This document shows, piece after piece, positions 17,947-30,850 of a stretch of DNA of 64,000 nt. Positions within the stretch are counted from its first letter, which is position 1. Every line of letters starts with the position of its first letter. A program made the position numbers and the translations under genes. Source of the DNA: Methanosarcina sp. ERenArc_MAG2 (lineage in GTDB: Archaea; Halobacteriota; Methanosarcinia; Methanosarcinales; Methanosarcinaceae); NCBI GenBank assembly GCA_023955635.1, contig JAMXHR010000010.1, forward strand, positions 62,001 to 126,000, read 5' to 3'. Under the pieces are notes generated by a model. The model was not told the DNA's origin. It did no database searches and saw only the letters and a list, made by a program, of their open reading frames with translations.

Positions 17947-20633
17947 TTACCTGTGAGTCCTCTTTTCCAGATATTTCGTGATCTCCATGGCTATGAGGGT
18001 GGTCGAAGCCAGCGGAATAATCATTGCCCAGTCAGAGAACGAAAGAGGCACAGTCCGAAAAGCCGTCTGCATAATCGGAACATAGATTGCGGCAAGCTGC
18101 AGGAGCACGGTACTCAACACAGCATAGATAAGGGACCTGTTGGTAAAAATTCCCAGAGAAAATATTGAATTCCTGTCCGAACGCCAGTTAAAGGCGTTGA
18201 ACATCAGGGAAATAACCACCAGGGTAAAGATCAGAGTCTGGATCTTTGGAAGAGATACCCCGTTATCGAGAGACCAGTAAAGGACTCCTAGAGACTGGAT
18301 AGCAATCAAAGATCCTAACCCGAGGCTTGCTATGATCATTCTTTTTGAAACAAGCCCTTCTGTTGATTTTCTGGGTTTCTGCTTCATAAGCCCCTTATCC
18401 GGGGCTTCTAGAGAAAGCGCCATTGGAGGCAGGCCGTCTGTGATAAGGTTGATCCAGAGGATCTGGACGGCAATAACAGGCAGGATTTGCCAGGCAAGCA
18501 CCCCGATAAGGACAATCAGGACTACTCCTATGTGGCAGGTTAGGCCGTAGGCAATGAAGTTTTTGATATTCTTCAATATATTTCGGCCCTCTTCGACTGC
18601 CGACACAATGGATGCAAAATTGTCGTCTGTCAGGATCATGCTTGACGCTTCCTTGCTGACATCCGTTCCTGTAATGCCCATTGCAATGCCCATATCTGCG
18701 GCTTTCAGGGCAGGAGCATCATTTACCCCGTCTCCGGTCATTGCAACCACATACCCTTTTTTCTTAAGAGCCTCAACGACCTTCAGCTTGTGCTCAGGAT
18801 ATACCCTTGCGTAGACTGAAATCTTCTCCACGATCTCTTCAAATTTCCTGTCGTCCAGGGCATCGAGTTCGATGCCAGTAAGGACAAGGTCTCCTTCCCG
18901 GAAAATTCCAAGTTCCCTTGCAATTGCAAAAGCAGTTATTTTGTGGTCGCCTGTAATCATTACGGTCCTGATTCCCGCATCAGCACAGGTGGCAATCGCA
19001 ACTTTGACCTCTTCTCTTGGGGGATCGCGCATACCCATAAGCCCTGCAAAAACCATTTCTTTTTCAGCTTCTTCAGGAAGGGTATTTTCTGCAACCTTGC
19101 GATAGGCAAATCCCATAACCCGAAGAGTCTGGTTTGCCATATCATGTAGAGTGTCCAGGATTTCCTGCCTTATTTCAGGGGTTAACTGCTCCTCGTGCCC
19201 TCCAAGGAAGATTTTCGTACAGGAGGCAAGGATAACTTCCGGAGCTCCTTTGGAATATGCATACAGCCCGTCTTTGGAGTTGTTCAGGGTAGTCATCATC
19301 TTCCTCTCGGAAGAAAAGGGAACTTCTCCGGTGCGTTTGTGTTTCTCCTCAAGCGCAATTTTCCAGATTCCTGCTTTAGCTGCCGCAACCACAAGAGCGC
19401 CCTCTGTAGGGTCGCCTGTGATGCCCCACACTTCTTCTTCCTGGATTAGCCCTGCGTCATTACAAAGGGCCCCGGCAACCAGCAGTTTATGAAGATGCGC
19501 GTCTTTGGAAACAGGCTCGTCTCCCCTGAAAAAATCGCCTACAGGCTCATACCCTCCGCCTGTAACGTTTAAGACAGCTCTGTTTATATACACCTTTTCA
19601 ACAGTCATCTTGTTCTGGGTAAGTGTCCCGGTTTTGTCTGTACAAATGATGTTGGTAGAGCCGAGAGTTTCCACAGAGGGCAGTTTTCTGACAAGAGCGT
19701 GTCTCTTCACCATTCTTCGAACACCGAGAGCAAGCCCGACAGTTACAACCGCAGGGAGAGCTTCCGGGATTGCCGCTACAGCAAGAGCAACACCCCAGAG
19801 AAACATCTCAAAGGGAGAGAAACCCTGCAAGACCCCGAGCACTGCCACAAAAGCCACGACTACGAGGGTTGCAATCCCGAGCCAGCGCCCGAACTGGTCA
19901 AGTTTCTCCTGAAGGGGGTTCTCTCCCTTTCGATTTCTCCGAGAAGCCCGGCCAGTCTACCAAAGGCGCTATTCATGCCTGTTGCCGTAATTACTGCCTT
20001 GCCTCTGCCATAGGCTACTGCAGTCCCGGTATAGGCAATATTTTTCCTATCAGGCTCCGGGGTTTCGAGAGGGAAAACGTCGGTGCTTTTTCCTACAGGG
20101 ACGGATTCTCCTGTGAGGGAGGATTCGTCAATTTTCAGGGAAAGAACCTCAAGCAATCTGGCATCAGCAGGAATCCGGTCTCCTGTCTGCAAAAGCAGGA
20201 TATCGCCCGGAACAAGCAGAGATGAAGGAATTTTTACTTCCTTTCCGTCCCTTACTACCAGAGCTTCGGGACTGGTCAGTGATTTTAAAAGTTTGATCGA
20301 TTCTTCTGCCCTGTACTCCTGGACAAAGCCAAGTATGCCTGCAAGAAGTACCGTAAACATTATCACAAAGGCATCAATAAGCTCTCCGAGAGCGGCAGAA
20401 ACCAGTGCAGCAATCACCAAAATAACGATCAGAAAACTCTTGAACTGAGAGAGAAAAAGTTTCACTACAGACGTTTTTTCTTCTTCCTTGAGTTCGTTTT
20501 TCCCGTACTTTTCAAGCCTGTTTTCTGCTTCTTCCGAACTAAGCCCGGCTTCGGACGTGTTCAGAGCTTTTAGAACCGCATCTGCGGCTTCGTCATAATA
20601 CATCCAGTGTATATCTCCAGTAATCAATTGCAA
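17947..20633 (-). CDS. P2-type cation-transporting ATPase, Ca2+-type (frame broken)
   Basis: This is an ATP-driven cation pump of about 895 residues. The order is complete: N-terminal cation-ATPase domain (MYYDEAADAVLKAL), actuator domain with IDESSLTGESVPV, the intramembrane site PEALPAVVTVGLALGVRR, phosphorylation motif ICTDKTGTLTQNKM, nucleotide-binding region with KGAPEVI, hinge AMTGDGVNDAPALKAADMG, and C-terminal membrane helices. PEALP in helix 4 points to calcium-type pumps. The frame breaks in the G5 run at 19914-19918 (plus strand); one base restores PLQEKLDQFGRWLGIATL. It stands alone on the minus strand. Confidence 0.9.
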
Positions 20634-20795
20634 GCGCCTTCAAATTAAAAGCGTTTACAACCTGCCAGTTTTAAGTATCGTATTCGAGAGGATAATAATT
20701 CATTAATAGGATATAGAATTTGGGATGAAAAAATTCTAAAAACAAGATTATAGGTTCCTCAGAGGCACTTTTAAATGAGAATTTAACTTTGAACT

Positions 20796-21195
20796 GTATC
20801 CTATTCAAATTGAGTGGAAAGCTCTAATTTTCAACTCTGTGAGCTTTTTTCTCTGATCAGTTTCGCTAGAGCTGGTACCTCAAATGTTTTGCTCACTTTC
20901 TCAAATATGTAATCATATGTATTTACACTCAGTTTCTTTGCTGTTTGAACCATCATAAATGTATTGTTTGTTCCTTCATCTATTATATTTTGAAGGCTCA
21001 AGTCTCTTTTTAGACCTTTGTTCTTACCGCTAACCCCGCGACATTGATCGAAAACAACCAATTGAACTTTTCAGATAATTGCTTCACTACCTCTGAATTG
21101 GGATTTATTCCAAACTCGCAGAGTTCCTCATAAAAATCCCAGTACCTGTCAAAAGCTTCCAGCTTATCTCTTTTGTCATCGTTTAACGAATTTTA
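20796..21195 (-). pseudogene. IS66 transposase relic (C-terminal part)
   Basis: It starts with GTATCCTATTCAAATTGAG, matching the left end of the IS66 element at 34847, and encodes the same tail (FMMVQTAKKLSVNTYDYIF, ALAKLIREK). An internal segment is deleted relative to the full copy and the frame is lost upstream of 21061. Only about 400 bp remain. Confidence 0.75.
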
Positions 21196-21736
21196 TACAC
21201 AACTTCAAATATTATATATAACGATTTTTCAACAGAATCCCTCTATATATAGCATAAAAAAGAACACTTTTTGATATTTAGAACCTTAACCGAATACAAA
21301 TACAACTTATCTTTATGACCCTAATTTGACAGATCCCGCTAATTACTACAGTATTTTCTTACAAAAAACACGTTACATCGACACATTATATTTAAGTAAA
21401 ATGAGTAATGTCAAAAATCAATAAACACAATAAATAAATTTTAATTGAATGGAGAAAGCCGAAACATGAAACCCATTTATACATTACAAATGTATGCTTC
21501 TATCAATTTAGGTTACAAAAGAAATTACAAAAGAAATCATAGTATCATTAAAGGTTCTCGGGAAAGTTTCCCTCCCGCAACAAGCTGCAGGGTATTCGGC
21601 TGAAATAATGGAAAGTCTCAAATATTTACGTTTGAAACTATAACTTGTTTTTAAAAATATAATTAATTCACGAGTGTAATATAACATCCATACGCTATCT
21701 ACTGCTACAATAGCCTATTTGTCTATTAAAGAGCAT
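21196..21736. other. Gene-free AT-rich stretch
   Basis: I see no coding frame, repeat array or RNA-like structure here beyond short AT-rich runs. It separates the IS66 relic from the end of the poly-HTH gene. Confidence 0.3.
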
Positions 21737-23336
21737 CATTTCTCAAGAAATCCGGTATCACAAAAAAGCGATTCCAAGTCTCTCTGAATAGGCTCTTCTT
21801 CGGGTTTTGACAACCTGGCATCGAGAGCATCTGTAATCACATCATCAGGGTCATTTGCGGCAATTCGTGACTTTGACGCCATGCAGTGACGTTTTTTCGT
21901 CTCACTTTGAGTATTTCCGCAATTTTACGATCTGACAGCCCCAGGTCATACAGCTCACGCATCTCCCAGTGTCTTCTTACACGATTCGACGCAAGCCCCA
22001 GATGGTGGCGTATTCTGAAGACAACCGATTGAGAAATGTCGATAGCTTTACCAATCTCAACATCACTCATGCCCGCGCAGTAGAGCCGTTTTAACTCATC
22101 AATATCAATGTCATTCCGCTTGATCAGTCTCGGTTTCTGCCTGAATAGCCCTAGAAGTCGACGTCGGTTAGAAATTGTTCTATCACAAACACCAAAGAAT
22201 TTGCCGATCTCAGCGTCGCTAAGACCCTCAGCAAAGAGGTTTTTGAGTTCATCGGCATTTGTTTTTTTCAATGTGTATCCTGACGCAATGGTTTTCTTCT
22301 TTATCGCCTTTCCCACAAGGCTTTCCAAAAATTCGGTATCACTAAAAAGCGACTCCGAGTCTCTCTGAATAGGCTCTTCTTCGGGTTTTGACAACTCGGC
22401 ATCAAGCGCATCAGTAATCGCGTCATCCGGATCATTCGCGAGAAGCTCGTGGTTTCGACGCCATGTAGCAACGCTTTGTTTGCTCGCTATAATTATTCTC
22501 GCAATTTGTCCGTCAGACATCCCGGCGTCATACAGTTCTCGCTTCTTCTCGTGTAACCTGCCATGATTTGGAGCAAGCCCTAGCTGGTGGCGTGTTTCTT
22601 TGACTGTCTCAAGATATACTCCAAGTGCTTTGCCGATATTTTTATCACTCATGCCTTCGGAATACAGCCTTTTGAATTCATCCATATTTATGTTGTAGAA
22701 CCTGATCTGCTGCTTGCGCCGGTATAAACCTAAATCGCGACGTCTTTCATACACTGTATAAGCACTAACACCGAAAACGGCGCCAATTTCTTCATCTGTG
22801 TGCCCTTCGGCAAAAAGACTTTTTAACTCCTCTGTGTCAACGTGTTTCCGACCTAATACCTGTGGAGGCAACCCTAGATCATTGCGTATTTTACGTGCCG
22901 TGTCACGGCATATATTGAGAGCATTTGCGATCTTTTTATCATTCAAGCCTTCTGAATGAAGCTGTTTGAACTTTTCGATGTTAGAGGCTGTGTTATTCCA
23001 CTTTTTCCACCTGCATAAACCTAAAATTTGGCGGTTTTTGCAAACGGTCTTCTCATTTACGCCAAAGACAGAGCCAATCTCCTTGTCGCTAAGACCTTTC
23101 GCGTAGAGCTTTTTGAGTTCATCATTATCTATAACTTCGGTTACTACAGGTTTTCGGCCTTTCGCAGGTGATGGCAGCCCCAAATTACAGCGTATTTTGC
23201 GTGCAATGTCTTGAGACAAACCAAGAACATTTGCGATTTCCTTGTTGGTCATGCCTTCAGCATGGAGCCTTTTGAACTCTTCTATATCGACATTTAGTTT
23301 TTTCAATCTGCGCACCTTGAGAAAATGAACTACCAT
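21737..23336 (-). CDS. Protein of nine tandem helix-turn-helix units (frame broken near the end)
   Basis: Nearly the whole 500-residue product consists of ~37-residue units with the pattern (E/D)LKxLxAEGxSDxEIGxxxGVxxxTVxxxRxxLGL. I count nine, in three subtypes: alpha (KIRxxLGLP/A), beta (RRxLGLYRRK) and gamma (WRRNHEL). The order is alpha-beta-alpha-beta-alpha-gamma, a 45-residue acidic linker (DAITDALDAEL, KPEEEPIQRDSESL), then beta-alpha-gamma. After the ninth unit the frame is lost at about 21855; one base restores a second copy of the linker, ending near 21737. GGGTGA precedes the ATG at 23336. Each unit looks like a resolvase/sigma-70-r4-type DNA-binding HTH. No catalytic domain is visible. 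Confidence 0.85.
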
Positions 23337-23691
23337 TCACCCGGAAGAACAAAATCGGGTTTATTATACTAGTGCATTGATTCCAAAGTATGTTCACAAA
23401 CCTGAAATTTCGAATCTATCCATCGATCAACGAATTTCACTGATAATTGATGTATTTTGGAATCGATACACTAGATTTTGGAACTGAGTTACAAATTCCT
23501 GAACTGAATATAGATGGATATGAGTATAACAACAGAATTTGGTTGTGTCCGTGAGTCATTTATCAAATCTGAAAAACGAGTATATCTCCCATTTTTTGGA
23601 AAATTGTATAGAGATTTTTATACATATTATACTCGATAAATAACGGACACTACCGAGAATCTGTTTACCCCGGAATTTTATAAGAAAGGCC
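23337..23691. repeat. Intergenic region with an imperfect 24-bp inverted repeat
   Basis: TAGTGCATTGATTCCAAAGT at 23370-23389 faces its near-complement at 23450-23473 (19 of 24 bases pair), enclosing about 56 bases. It lies between the 5' end of the poly-HTH gene and the 3' end of glnK. It could be a small MITE, an operator for the HTH protein, or a terminator-like structure. No gene is visible. Confidence 0.55.
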
Positions 23692-25699
<2,008 letters not shown>

Positions 25700-25810
25700 T
25701 GGGTTAGATCCTCCTTAAAAATTAATTACCAAGAAGAGATTTCGGCTCTTTGTTAATTTTGTTTGATCCACATAATAAGAAAAGAGCCGTAATTCCTTTT
25801 TTTATTGATA

Positions 25811-26345
25811 TCACTTGTATAACCGGCAATAAACTGGCGACTTAGTTATATTTAATGATTTCTTTGTAATCCAGCAAATAACCTATATTACCGGTAACGC
25901 ACTGGTGACTTAATTGTATTTAATAATTTGCATATTACAAATGATTAATAAGTATGAGAGTTGTTTTAGTATTTATAAAACTTGTTTATATTTTTATTAT
26001 TTTATGAAAAACGCACTCAAAAAAGTAGTAATAGGCTTTTTAATATCCGAAACCATTCTGGAGATCTTAAAATCCACATAATTCAGAGCAGTGAACTGAC
26101 AATACACCGACGACCGAACTAATTTTAAATATATTTGTATTGTCATATATTATTTGTATTGCCGGTAATTTGCTGGTGACTTAATTATATTTAAATATTT
26201 CCCTATAGTGTCATACTTTTCCTTCAGTACCGGTAATGCACTGGAGACTTACTCTTATTTAACTATTTCCTTTCTGTCGCTATGCTTCATCTGCAAAACC
26301 GGAAATTTAGAGGAGATCTCATACTATTTAAAAATATTTTATTCC
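25811..26345. promoter_or_regulatory. Regularly spaced ~40-bp direct repeats upstream of amtB (68-bp lattice)
   Basis: Five copies of CCGGtAAtgcACTGGtgACTTA followed by a TATA-like TTATATTTAA stretch start at 25823, 25891, 26162, 26230 and 26299. Steps are 68, 271 (about 4 x 68), 68 and 69. Between copies about 28 bases vary. A larger duplication is also visible: the segment around 26006 recurs near 26415. Each unit resembles an operator plus an archaeal promoter. The role is inferred from position only. Confidence 0.7.
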
Positions 26346-26793
26346 AAAAATGTTTTGGAAACGATTATTAGTTTTTAATTTAATAAAATTTTTTCAATGT
26401 AATTATTGCCAATGCAAAAAACAATCTCAAAACAGCATTAATAGGAGTCTTTATAATAAAAGTCATTTAGGAATTTCACCATTCATATAATCCCTTGAGA
26501 CATGTGTCCTGTCATTAGTACCAGACACAATGTCAAAATCTAGTTATATTTGCATTTTTTAATTGAAATCTTGAATTTCCAGGAAGAATTCAGTCTTCAA
26601 GAAAATTCCATTTTCGAGATCTTCTGGCATCAATAAATAGTTCACGTTCAAAGAATTGTGATCTTTTTTAAAATATAGTGATTTTTGATTTTACGTTCAT
26701 CACGAGATTTTGAAATTGCGTCTGAATGGAGTAAATATTATATTTTTCTGTGATTGAAAACCCATCAAATTTAAGGAGGATACATTGAACTTT
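26346..26793. other. Gene-free stretch with a solo IS66 right end
   Basis: GATTGAAAACCCATCAAATT, then TAAGGAGGATAC, at about 26754-26783 matches the right end of the IS66 element at 36586-36621 with few changes and nothing else of that element. The rest is AT-rich and without a gene. Confidence 0.5.
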
Positions 26794-27365
26794 AGGAGTT
26801 ACGCAGTTGGCTCTTAATATATCGTTTTTAACAACTTACTATCCATACGACTTAATTTAATGTGTATAGAGGTTTCTTTAAATATGCTGTCACTGCTACT
26901 CTTCTAATTTTCATAGTGCTTTCAAACCAGGATATTCCACTTTTGATTCTTTGTAATTCCAGTCTTAGAAAAGCTCTTAATGAGAACATTATATGTGCTC
27001 TTTGTGACTCTTCCTTTCTTGCCTGACATTTTTCGACACCACAGAACTGCTTTATTCCTCTGTGGTATTCCTCAATTTTCCATGACTTCTTTGCCAACTC
27101 TTCACGTTTTGATTCATCCATATCCTGTACATCTGTAACCCAGTGTTGCGTGTCTCCATCTTTAGAAACTATCCTAAACACCTTTACGAATCCATATGCT
27201 TTGAGGTGAACCACGAGTCCTTTTGGAGGAACTTCTATTGTTTCAAGTGGCACATTTCCTTTGTTGTCAGGATTTACCAAACGATTATTTTTTAACCTGG
27301 TAAGGAAATACCATTCTTTTATATGCTTGACAAAGCCGAAGAACGTGGTTTTAATCCTGAATTTA
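26794..27365 (-). pseudogene. Rearranged IS701-like transposase remnant
   Basis: From GGAGTTACGCAGTTGGCTCT the sequence follows the element at 29731 and encodes its C-terminal half (KVFRIVSKDGDTQHWVTDVQ, EEYHRGIKQFCGVEKC). After GGTAAGGAAATACCATTC (about 27318) it jumps to ATGCTTGACAAAGCCGAAGA, a piece of the same gene in the opposite orientation, and then ends. This is an inverted junction within one relic. Confidence 0.75.
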
Positions 27366-27447
27366 GATTTATTTGACCAAAAAATTCAGTCAATCCAATT
27401 AACTACTTAGAAACTATTGAAAAATACAAAATTCTAGAGATGATCTA

Positions 27448-27875
27448 TTGGTAAGTAATATTAGAAATAAATTTATCATCATAGGGTTTCTCCTTATAAT
27501 CTCTTTGTTTATCTACGCATCATTTAATTTCATTTTCAAGGGACCTACAGCACCATTTTTTATAGTAAACAATCACGATGTTAAGGGCCATGAAGTGACA
27601 GTTGAAGTGTCTGATCAAAATAAGAAATCAATAATGAATGAGACATACAGTCTGGAACCTAAAGGTGATATGTCACAAGCTCGGCCATTTAGCTTACGAT
27701 TCTACCAAGAAAAAAAGAGTATATCTTCAAGGTAACTGTAGATAAACAAATTACGAAAACAGTTAAAACAGAGATCCCTGATAGATACACTTTTGTCTAC
27801 ATAAATTTATACTATAACGACTACGAATCTCCTGAAATTATCCCTATTTTCATAGTAACTACAGAATATTGCTAG
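27448..27875 (+). CDS. Membrane-anchored hypothetical protein (frame broken)
   Basis: One N-terminal hydrophobic helix (FIIIGFLLIISLFIYASFNFIF) leads into an extracytoplasmic beta-rich domain (APFFIVNNHDVKGHEVTVEV). The frame breaks in the A7 run at 27710-27716. With one A added it continues KEYIFKVTVDKQITKTVKTE to IPIFIVTTEYC and stops at 27875, about 142 residues. The start is a TTG. The domain looks like a small Ig-like sandwich. I do not recognise the family. Confidence 0.55.
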
Positions 27876-28193
27876 ATCGCAAAGCAAATGGATGGAGTAA
27901 AAATACAAAGATTCTAAAGAACTTGAGGAAATTGAGAGACAAAATGAAATGAGAAATAAACTCAATTGAGCTTATCTTCAAGGAGGAATGATTTAGGAGC
28001 TTTACAATTAAAGTTGCCGTGGCGAACCTTGCTGCAAGTAGCCGATTTACCCAAAAAGAAATTTCACAGAGAGTGTGTTATTAGCAACTATAATATAGAG
28101 AATTTCGATAACCTTCGATGTAGAAAAATCGGGACTTTTAAATCGTTTACTATTAATTTTTGTTCATGAAAACTCTTACTGATTTTGCTCTTA

Positions 28194-29483
28194 GGGCTCG
28201 TCACAAAATAATTTAATTAACTCACTCCATTCTTTGGTTTGAATGTGTAATTCCATTCTCCGTGAAACTCATCAAGTATAATGCCCAATTTTTCAACCTG
28301 TTTTTTTCGATTTTAATTCCTGTTGGATACTTATTCGTGTCTAACATGCATTTTACTTCAAGCCCTTTTGATGTAGTTGTTGCTGCAATAAGGTTTACAA
28401 CTACTTCATAGCTTGTTAGTGGTTTTCCTCTCCAATTAAGAGTAATCTGGGAAAATAGTCTATGCTCTATTTTATTCCATTTACTTGTACCTGGAGGAAA
28501 GTGACAAACCGAAATCTCCAATCCGATTTCATCCGTTAATTTTTGTAATTCTGTTTTCCACAATTTTACTCTTGATCCATTGCTTCCCCCACAATCTGCA
28601 GTAATTAAAAGTTTTTTTGCATCAGGATATGATTTACACCCCATTAGATTCCACCATCTACGTATACTTTCAACTGCAAAAGACGCTGTATCATGATCTA
28701 TGCCGACGTTTACCCATCCCTCATTATTAGCAATGTCGTATACCCCATATGGATTTACCTTTCCCAGTTCTTTATCCTTAAAATCATATACATTGACAAG
28801 TATTGGATCTTTTTTTGGACGCAATTCACGGCCAACATTCTTGAAATTTCCGATTAACTCTTTCTTTTTAGTATCTACTGAGATTACAGGCTGATGTTCA
28901 CCTTGAAATATTTTACATTTTTCACTTATATGCTCAAATTGTTTGTCACGATCAGGATGCTCAGTTCCTTCTATGGTTTTCTTATTCGCTTGTAAACTGT
29001 AACCAAGCATGTGAAGCATATCCGCAACTCTTGTATGGCTTACTTTATGTCCGATATTCTGAAGTTCCCCTGCTATATTTCGAAGACTTTTACAAGTCCA
29101 GAGTAAAGGAGATTCCGGATCCCCACGACTTGTTGGTTCAATAAGTGCCTCAAGATCGGACAAAAGAGTAGGGTCTTTCTCAACAATCTTTTTACGACCT
29201 CCTCCAGGAGCACGTATTTTATTATCAGAAAGAGATTTGCCACTTTCCAGTTCAGTGCAACCTTTTTTAATTGTATTTTCAGAAATACCAGTTGCACGAG
29301 AAACTATGCTGATGTTGCCTTTGCCAATACTAAGCGCTTCTGCAGCTGCAAATAAACGTTTGCTTTTTTCATCAAGAAAAGGTTTTAGCAAGTTATATTT
29401 TTTGGAAATAATTTCCTCAAGCATATAGACCAAATAGGATTAACTTATATAAAAAAATACTCAATCTATTTTGTTACGAATAC
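28194..29483 (-). mobile_element. ISAzo13-family insertion sequence, type A copy 2 (1290 bp)
   Basis: It has the same ends as copy 1 with the duplication TTA at 28191-28193 and 29484-29486. It is inserted in an IS5 transposase gene. It is one base shorter than copy 1 because of T7 instead of T8 at 28301-28307. Confidence 0.92.
28222..29433 (-). CDS. ISAzo13-family transposase, type A, shifted C-terminus
   Basis: It is identical to the 405-residue enzyme at 2137-3354 except for one Asp/Asn difference and the last ~26 residues, which are out of frame (NRLKNWALYLMSFTENG) because the T8 run of copy 1 is T7 here. All DDE motifs are present. The difference is probably a sequence error rather than inactivation. 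Confidence 0.88.
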   Translation of the reverse strand: MVYMLEEIISKKYNLLKPFLDEKSKRLFAAAEALSIGKGNISIVSRATGISENTIKKGCTELESGKSLSDNKIRAPGGGRKKIVEKDPTLLSDLEALIEPTSRGDPESPLLWTCKSLRNIAGELQNIGHKVSHTRVADMLHMLGYSLQANKKTIEGTEHPDRDKQFEHISEKCKIFQGEHQPVISVDTKKKELIGNFKNVGRELRPKKDPILVNVYDFKDKELGKVNPYGVYDIANNEGWVNVGIDHDTASFAVESIRRWWNLMGCKSYPDAKKLLITADCGGSNGSRVKLWKTELQKLTDEIGLEISVCHFPPGTSKWNKIEHRLFSQITLNWRGKPLTSYEVVVNLIAATTTSKGLEVKCMLDTNKYPTGIKIEKNRLKNWALYLMSFTENGITHSNQRME

Positions 29484-29731
29484 TTAAAGAAGAATACAAA
29501 CATCTTGGATCTGTTGATGATAAACTTTCAGAGATTGAATCTTTAATTGATTGGAAGTCTTTCCGTCCTATATGAGTCTATGTATTTGAACAAAACCGCG
29601 TCAGAAGGCAGGCCTGAAGCTGATGTTATTGTTCTATTCAAAATGTTTGTTTTACAGCAGTGACATGGTCTTTCTGACCTTGAACTTGAAAAGCAATGTG
29701 TTGATCGAATAAGGAGTTACACAGTTGGCTC

Positions 29732-30850
29732 TTAATATATCGTTTTTAACAACTTCCCATCTACATGAATTAATTTAATGTGTATAGAGGTTTCTTTAAA
29801 TATGCTGTCACTGCTACTCTTCTAATTTTCATCGTACTTTCGAACCAGGATATCCCCGTTTTGATTCTTTGTAACTCCAGTCTAAGGAAAGCTCTTAATG
29901 AGAACATTATATGTGCTCTTTGTGACTCTTCCTTTCTTGCCTGACATTTTTCGACCCCACAGAACTGCTTTATTCCTCTGTGGTATTCCTCAATTTTCCA
30001 TGACTTCTTTGCCAACTCTTCACGTTTTGATTCATCCATATCCTGTACATCTGTAACCCAGTGTTGCGTGTCTCCATCTTTTGAAACAATCCGAAACACC
30101 TTTACAAATCCATATGCTTTGAGATGAACCACAAGTCCTTTTGGAGGAATATCTACTGTTTCAAGTGGCACATTTCCCTTCTTAGCAGGATTTACCAAAC
30201 GATTTTTCTTTAACCTTGTAAGGAAATGCCATTCTTTCTTCTTTATTGCTTTAAGGTTTTTCACACTTGCGTACCATGTATCAAACAAAACAAATTCAGG
30301 ATTAAAACCACGTTCTTCGGCTTTGTCAAGCATATCGCGGAAATGGTCATTCTTTGTTTTGTCGTCTTCATCAATGTTATAAATTCGAAAATCGATAGGG
30401 ATAACGGTTGTACCGTCTGTCCAAACTAAGGTGACCAGACCTATCCCCTTTACAGTAAGATGATGTTTTCCACTCCACATACGACGAACAAAAGCCATTT
30501 CTTTTGCGTATGGTTTATCTAATGTTGAATCGTCAATAATTAGAAAGCCTTCTTCAGGCTTAACATGACTTTTTACTTCTTCCCATAATGCTTCTGTGTC
30601 TGGAGGTTGCCTTTGAAGGCAACGAGTGAAAGCATCGTGAGAAGGAGCATTAGCTACGATTGGATAACATCTAGCAGCTTCAGTACAGCTGAAAACGTTA
30701 GATGCCGCAATGAGAAAATTAATGAAATCAATGTCAATACACTTGGGTGGGTTTATATCCATAACTCCGTACGTTTTGGGGAACTATGAAGATATTAGTA
30801 TATTTTAAATGATATTACTTTTTCGGCATTTCAAATGCTTAAGTCCTAAT
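29732..30850 (-). mobile_element. IS701-like insertion sequence (right boundary approximate)
   Basis: The left end GGAGTTACACAGTTGGCTCT is shared with the remnant at 26794. The element truncates an IS5 remnant at 29731. I could not identify a matching inverted repeat on the right, so the boundary near 30850 is a guess. Confidence 0.6.
29770..30762 (-). CDS. IS701-like DDE transposase (330 aa)
   Basis: The catalytic Asp residues lie in EEGFLIIDDSTLDKPYAKE and PEFVLFDTWYASVKNLKAI, and the C-terminal Glu in KSWKIEEYHRGIKQFCGVEK, the arrangement of the DDE_5/IS701 group. The N-terminus (FINFLIAASNVFSCTEAARC) is the usual short helical region. GGAG lies right before the ATG. The frame is intact and of normal length, so it may be active. 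Family name from memory of the motif set. Confidence 0.78.
   Translation of the reverse strand: MDINPPKCIDIDFINFLIAASNVFSCTEAARCYPIVANAPSHDAFTRCLQRQPPDTEALWEEVKSHVKPEEGFLIIDDSTLDKPYAKEMAFVRRMWSGKHHLTVKGIGLVTLVWTDGTTVIPIDFRIYNIDEDDKTKNDHFRDMLDKAEERGFNPEFVLFDTWYASVKNLKAIKKKEWHFLTRLKKNRLVNPAKKGNVPLETVDIPPKGLVVHLKAYGFVKVFRIVSKDGDTQHWVTDVQDMDESKREELAKKSWKIEEYHRGIKQFCGVEKCQARKEESQRAHIMFSLRAFLRLELQRIKTGISWFESTMKIRRVAVTAYLKKPLYTLN

Larger units (their letters stand above)
28166..29731 (+). pseudogene. IS5-family transposase N-terminal remnant, split by ISAzo13
   Basis: ATGAAAACTCTTACTGATTT at 28166 encodes MKTLTDFAL. After removal of the ISAzo13 copy and one TTA it continues KEEYKHLGSVDDKLSEIESL, DWKSFRPI and, after a missing base, ESMYLNKTASEGRPEADVIV, the IS5 N-terminal domain. 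A TGA stands where a Trp codon would be expected (QQWHGLSDLELEK), and the gene is cut at 29731 by the IS701-like element. Confidence 0.75.

Noticed and set aside
25811..26345. A CRISPR array (regular repeats with ~28-bp variable intervals)
   Set aside because: The repeats are too diverged from each other and include TATA-like promoter sequence, two or three lattice positions are empty, and the repeat is unlike the CRISPR repeat seen at 1-3.4 kb. A regulatory or iteron-type array fits better.
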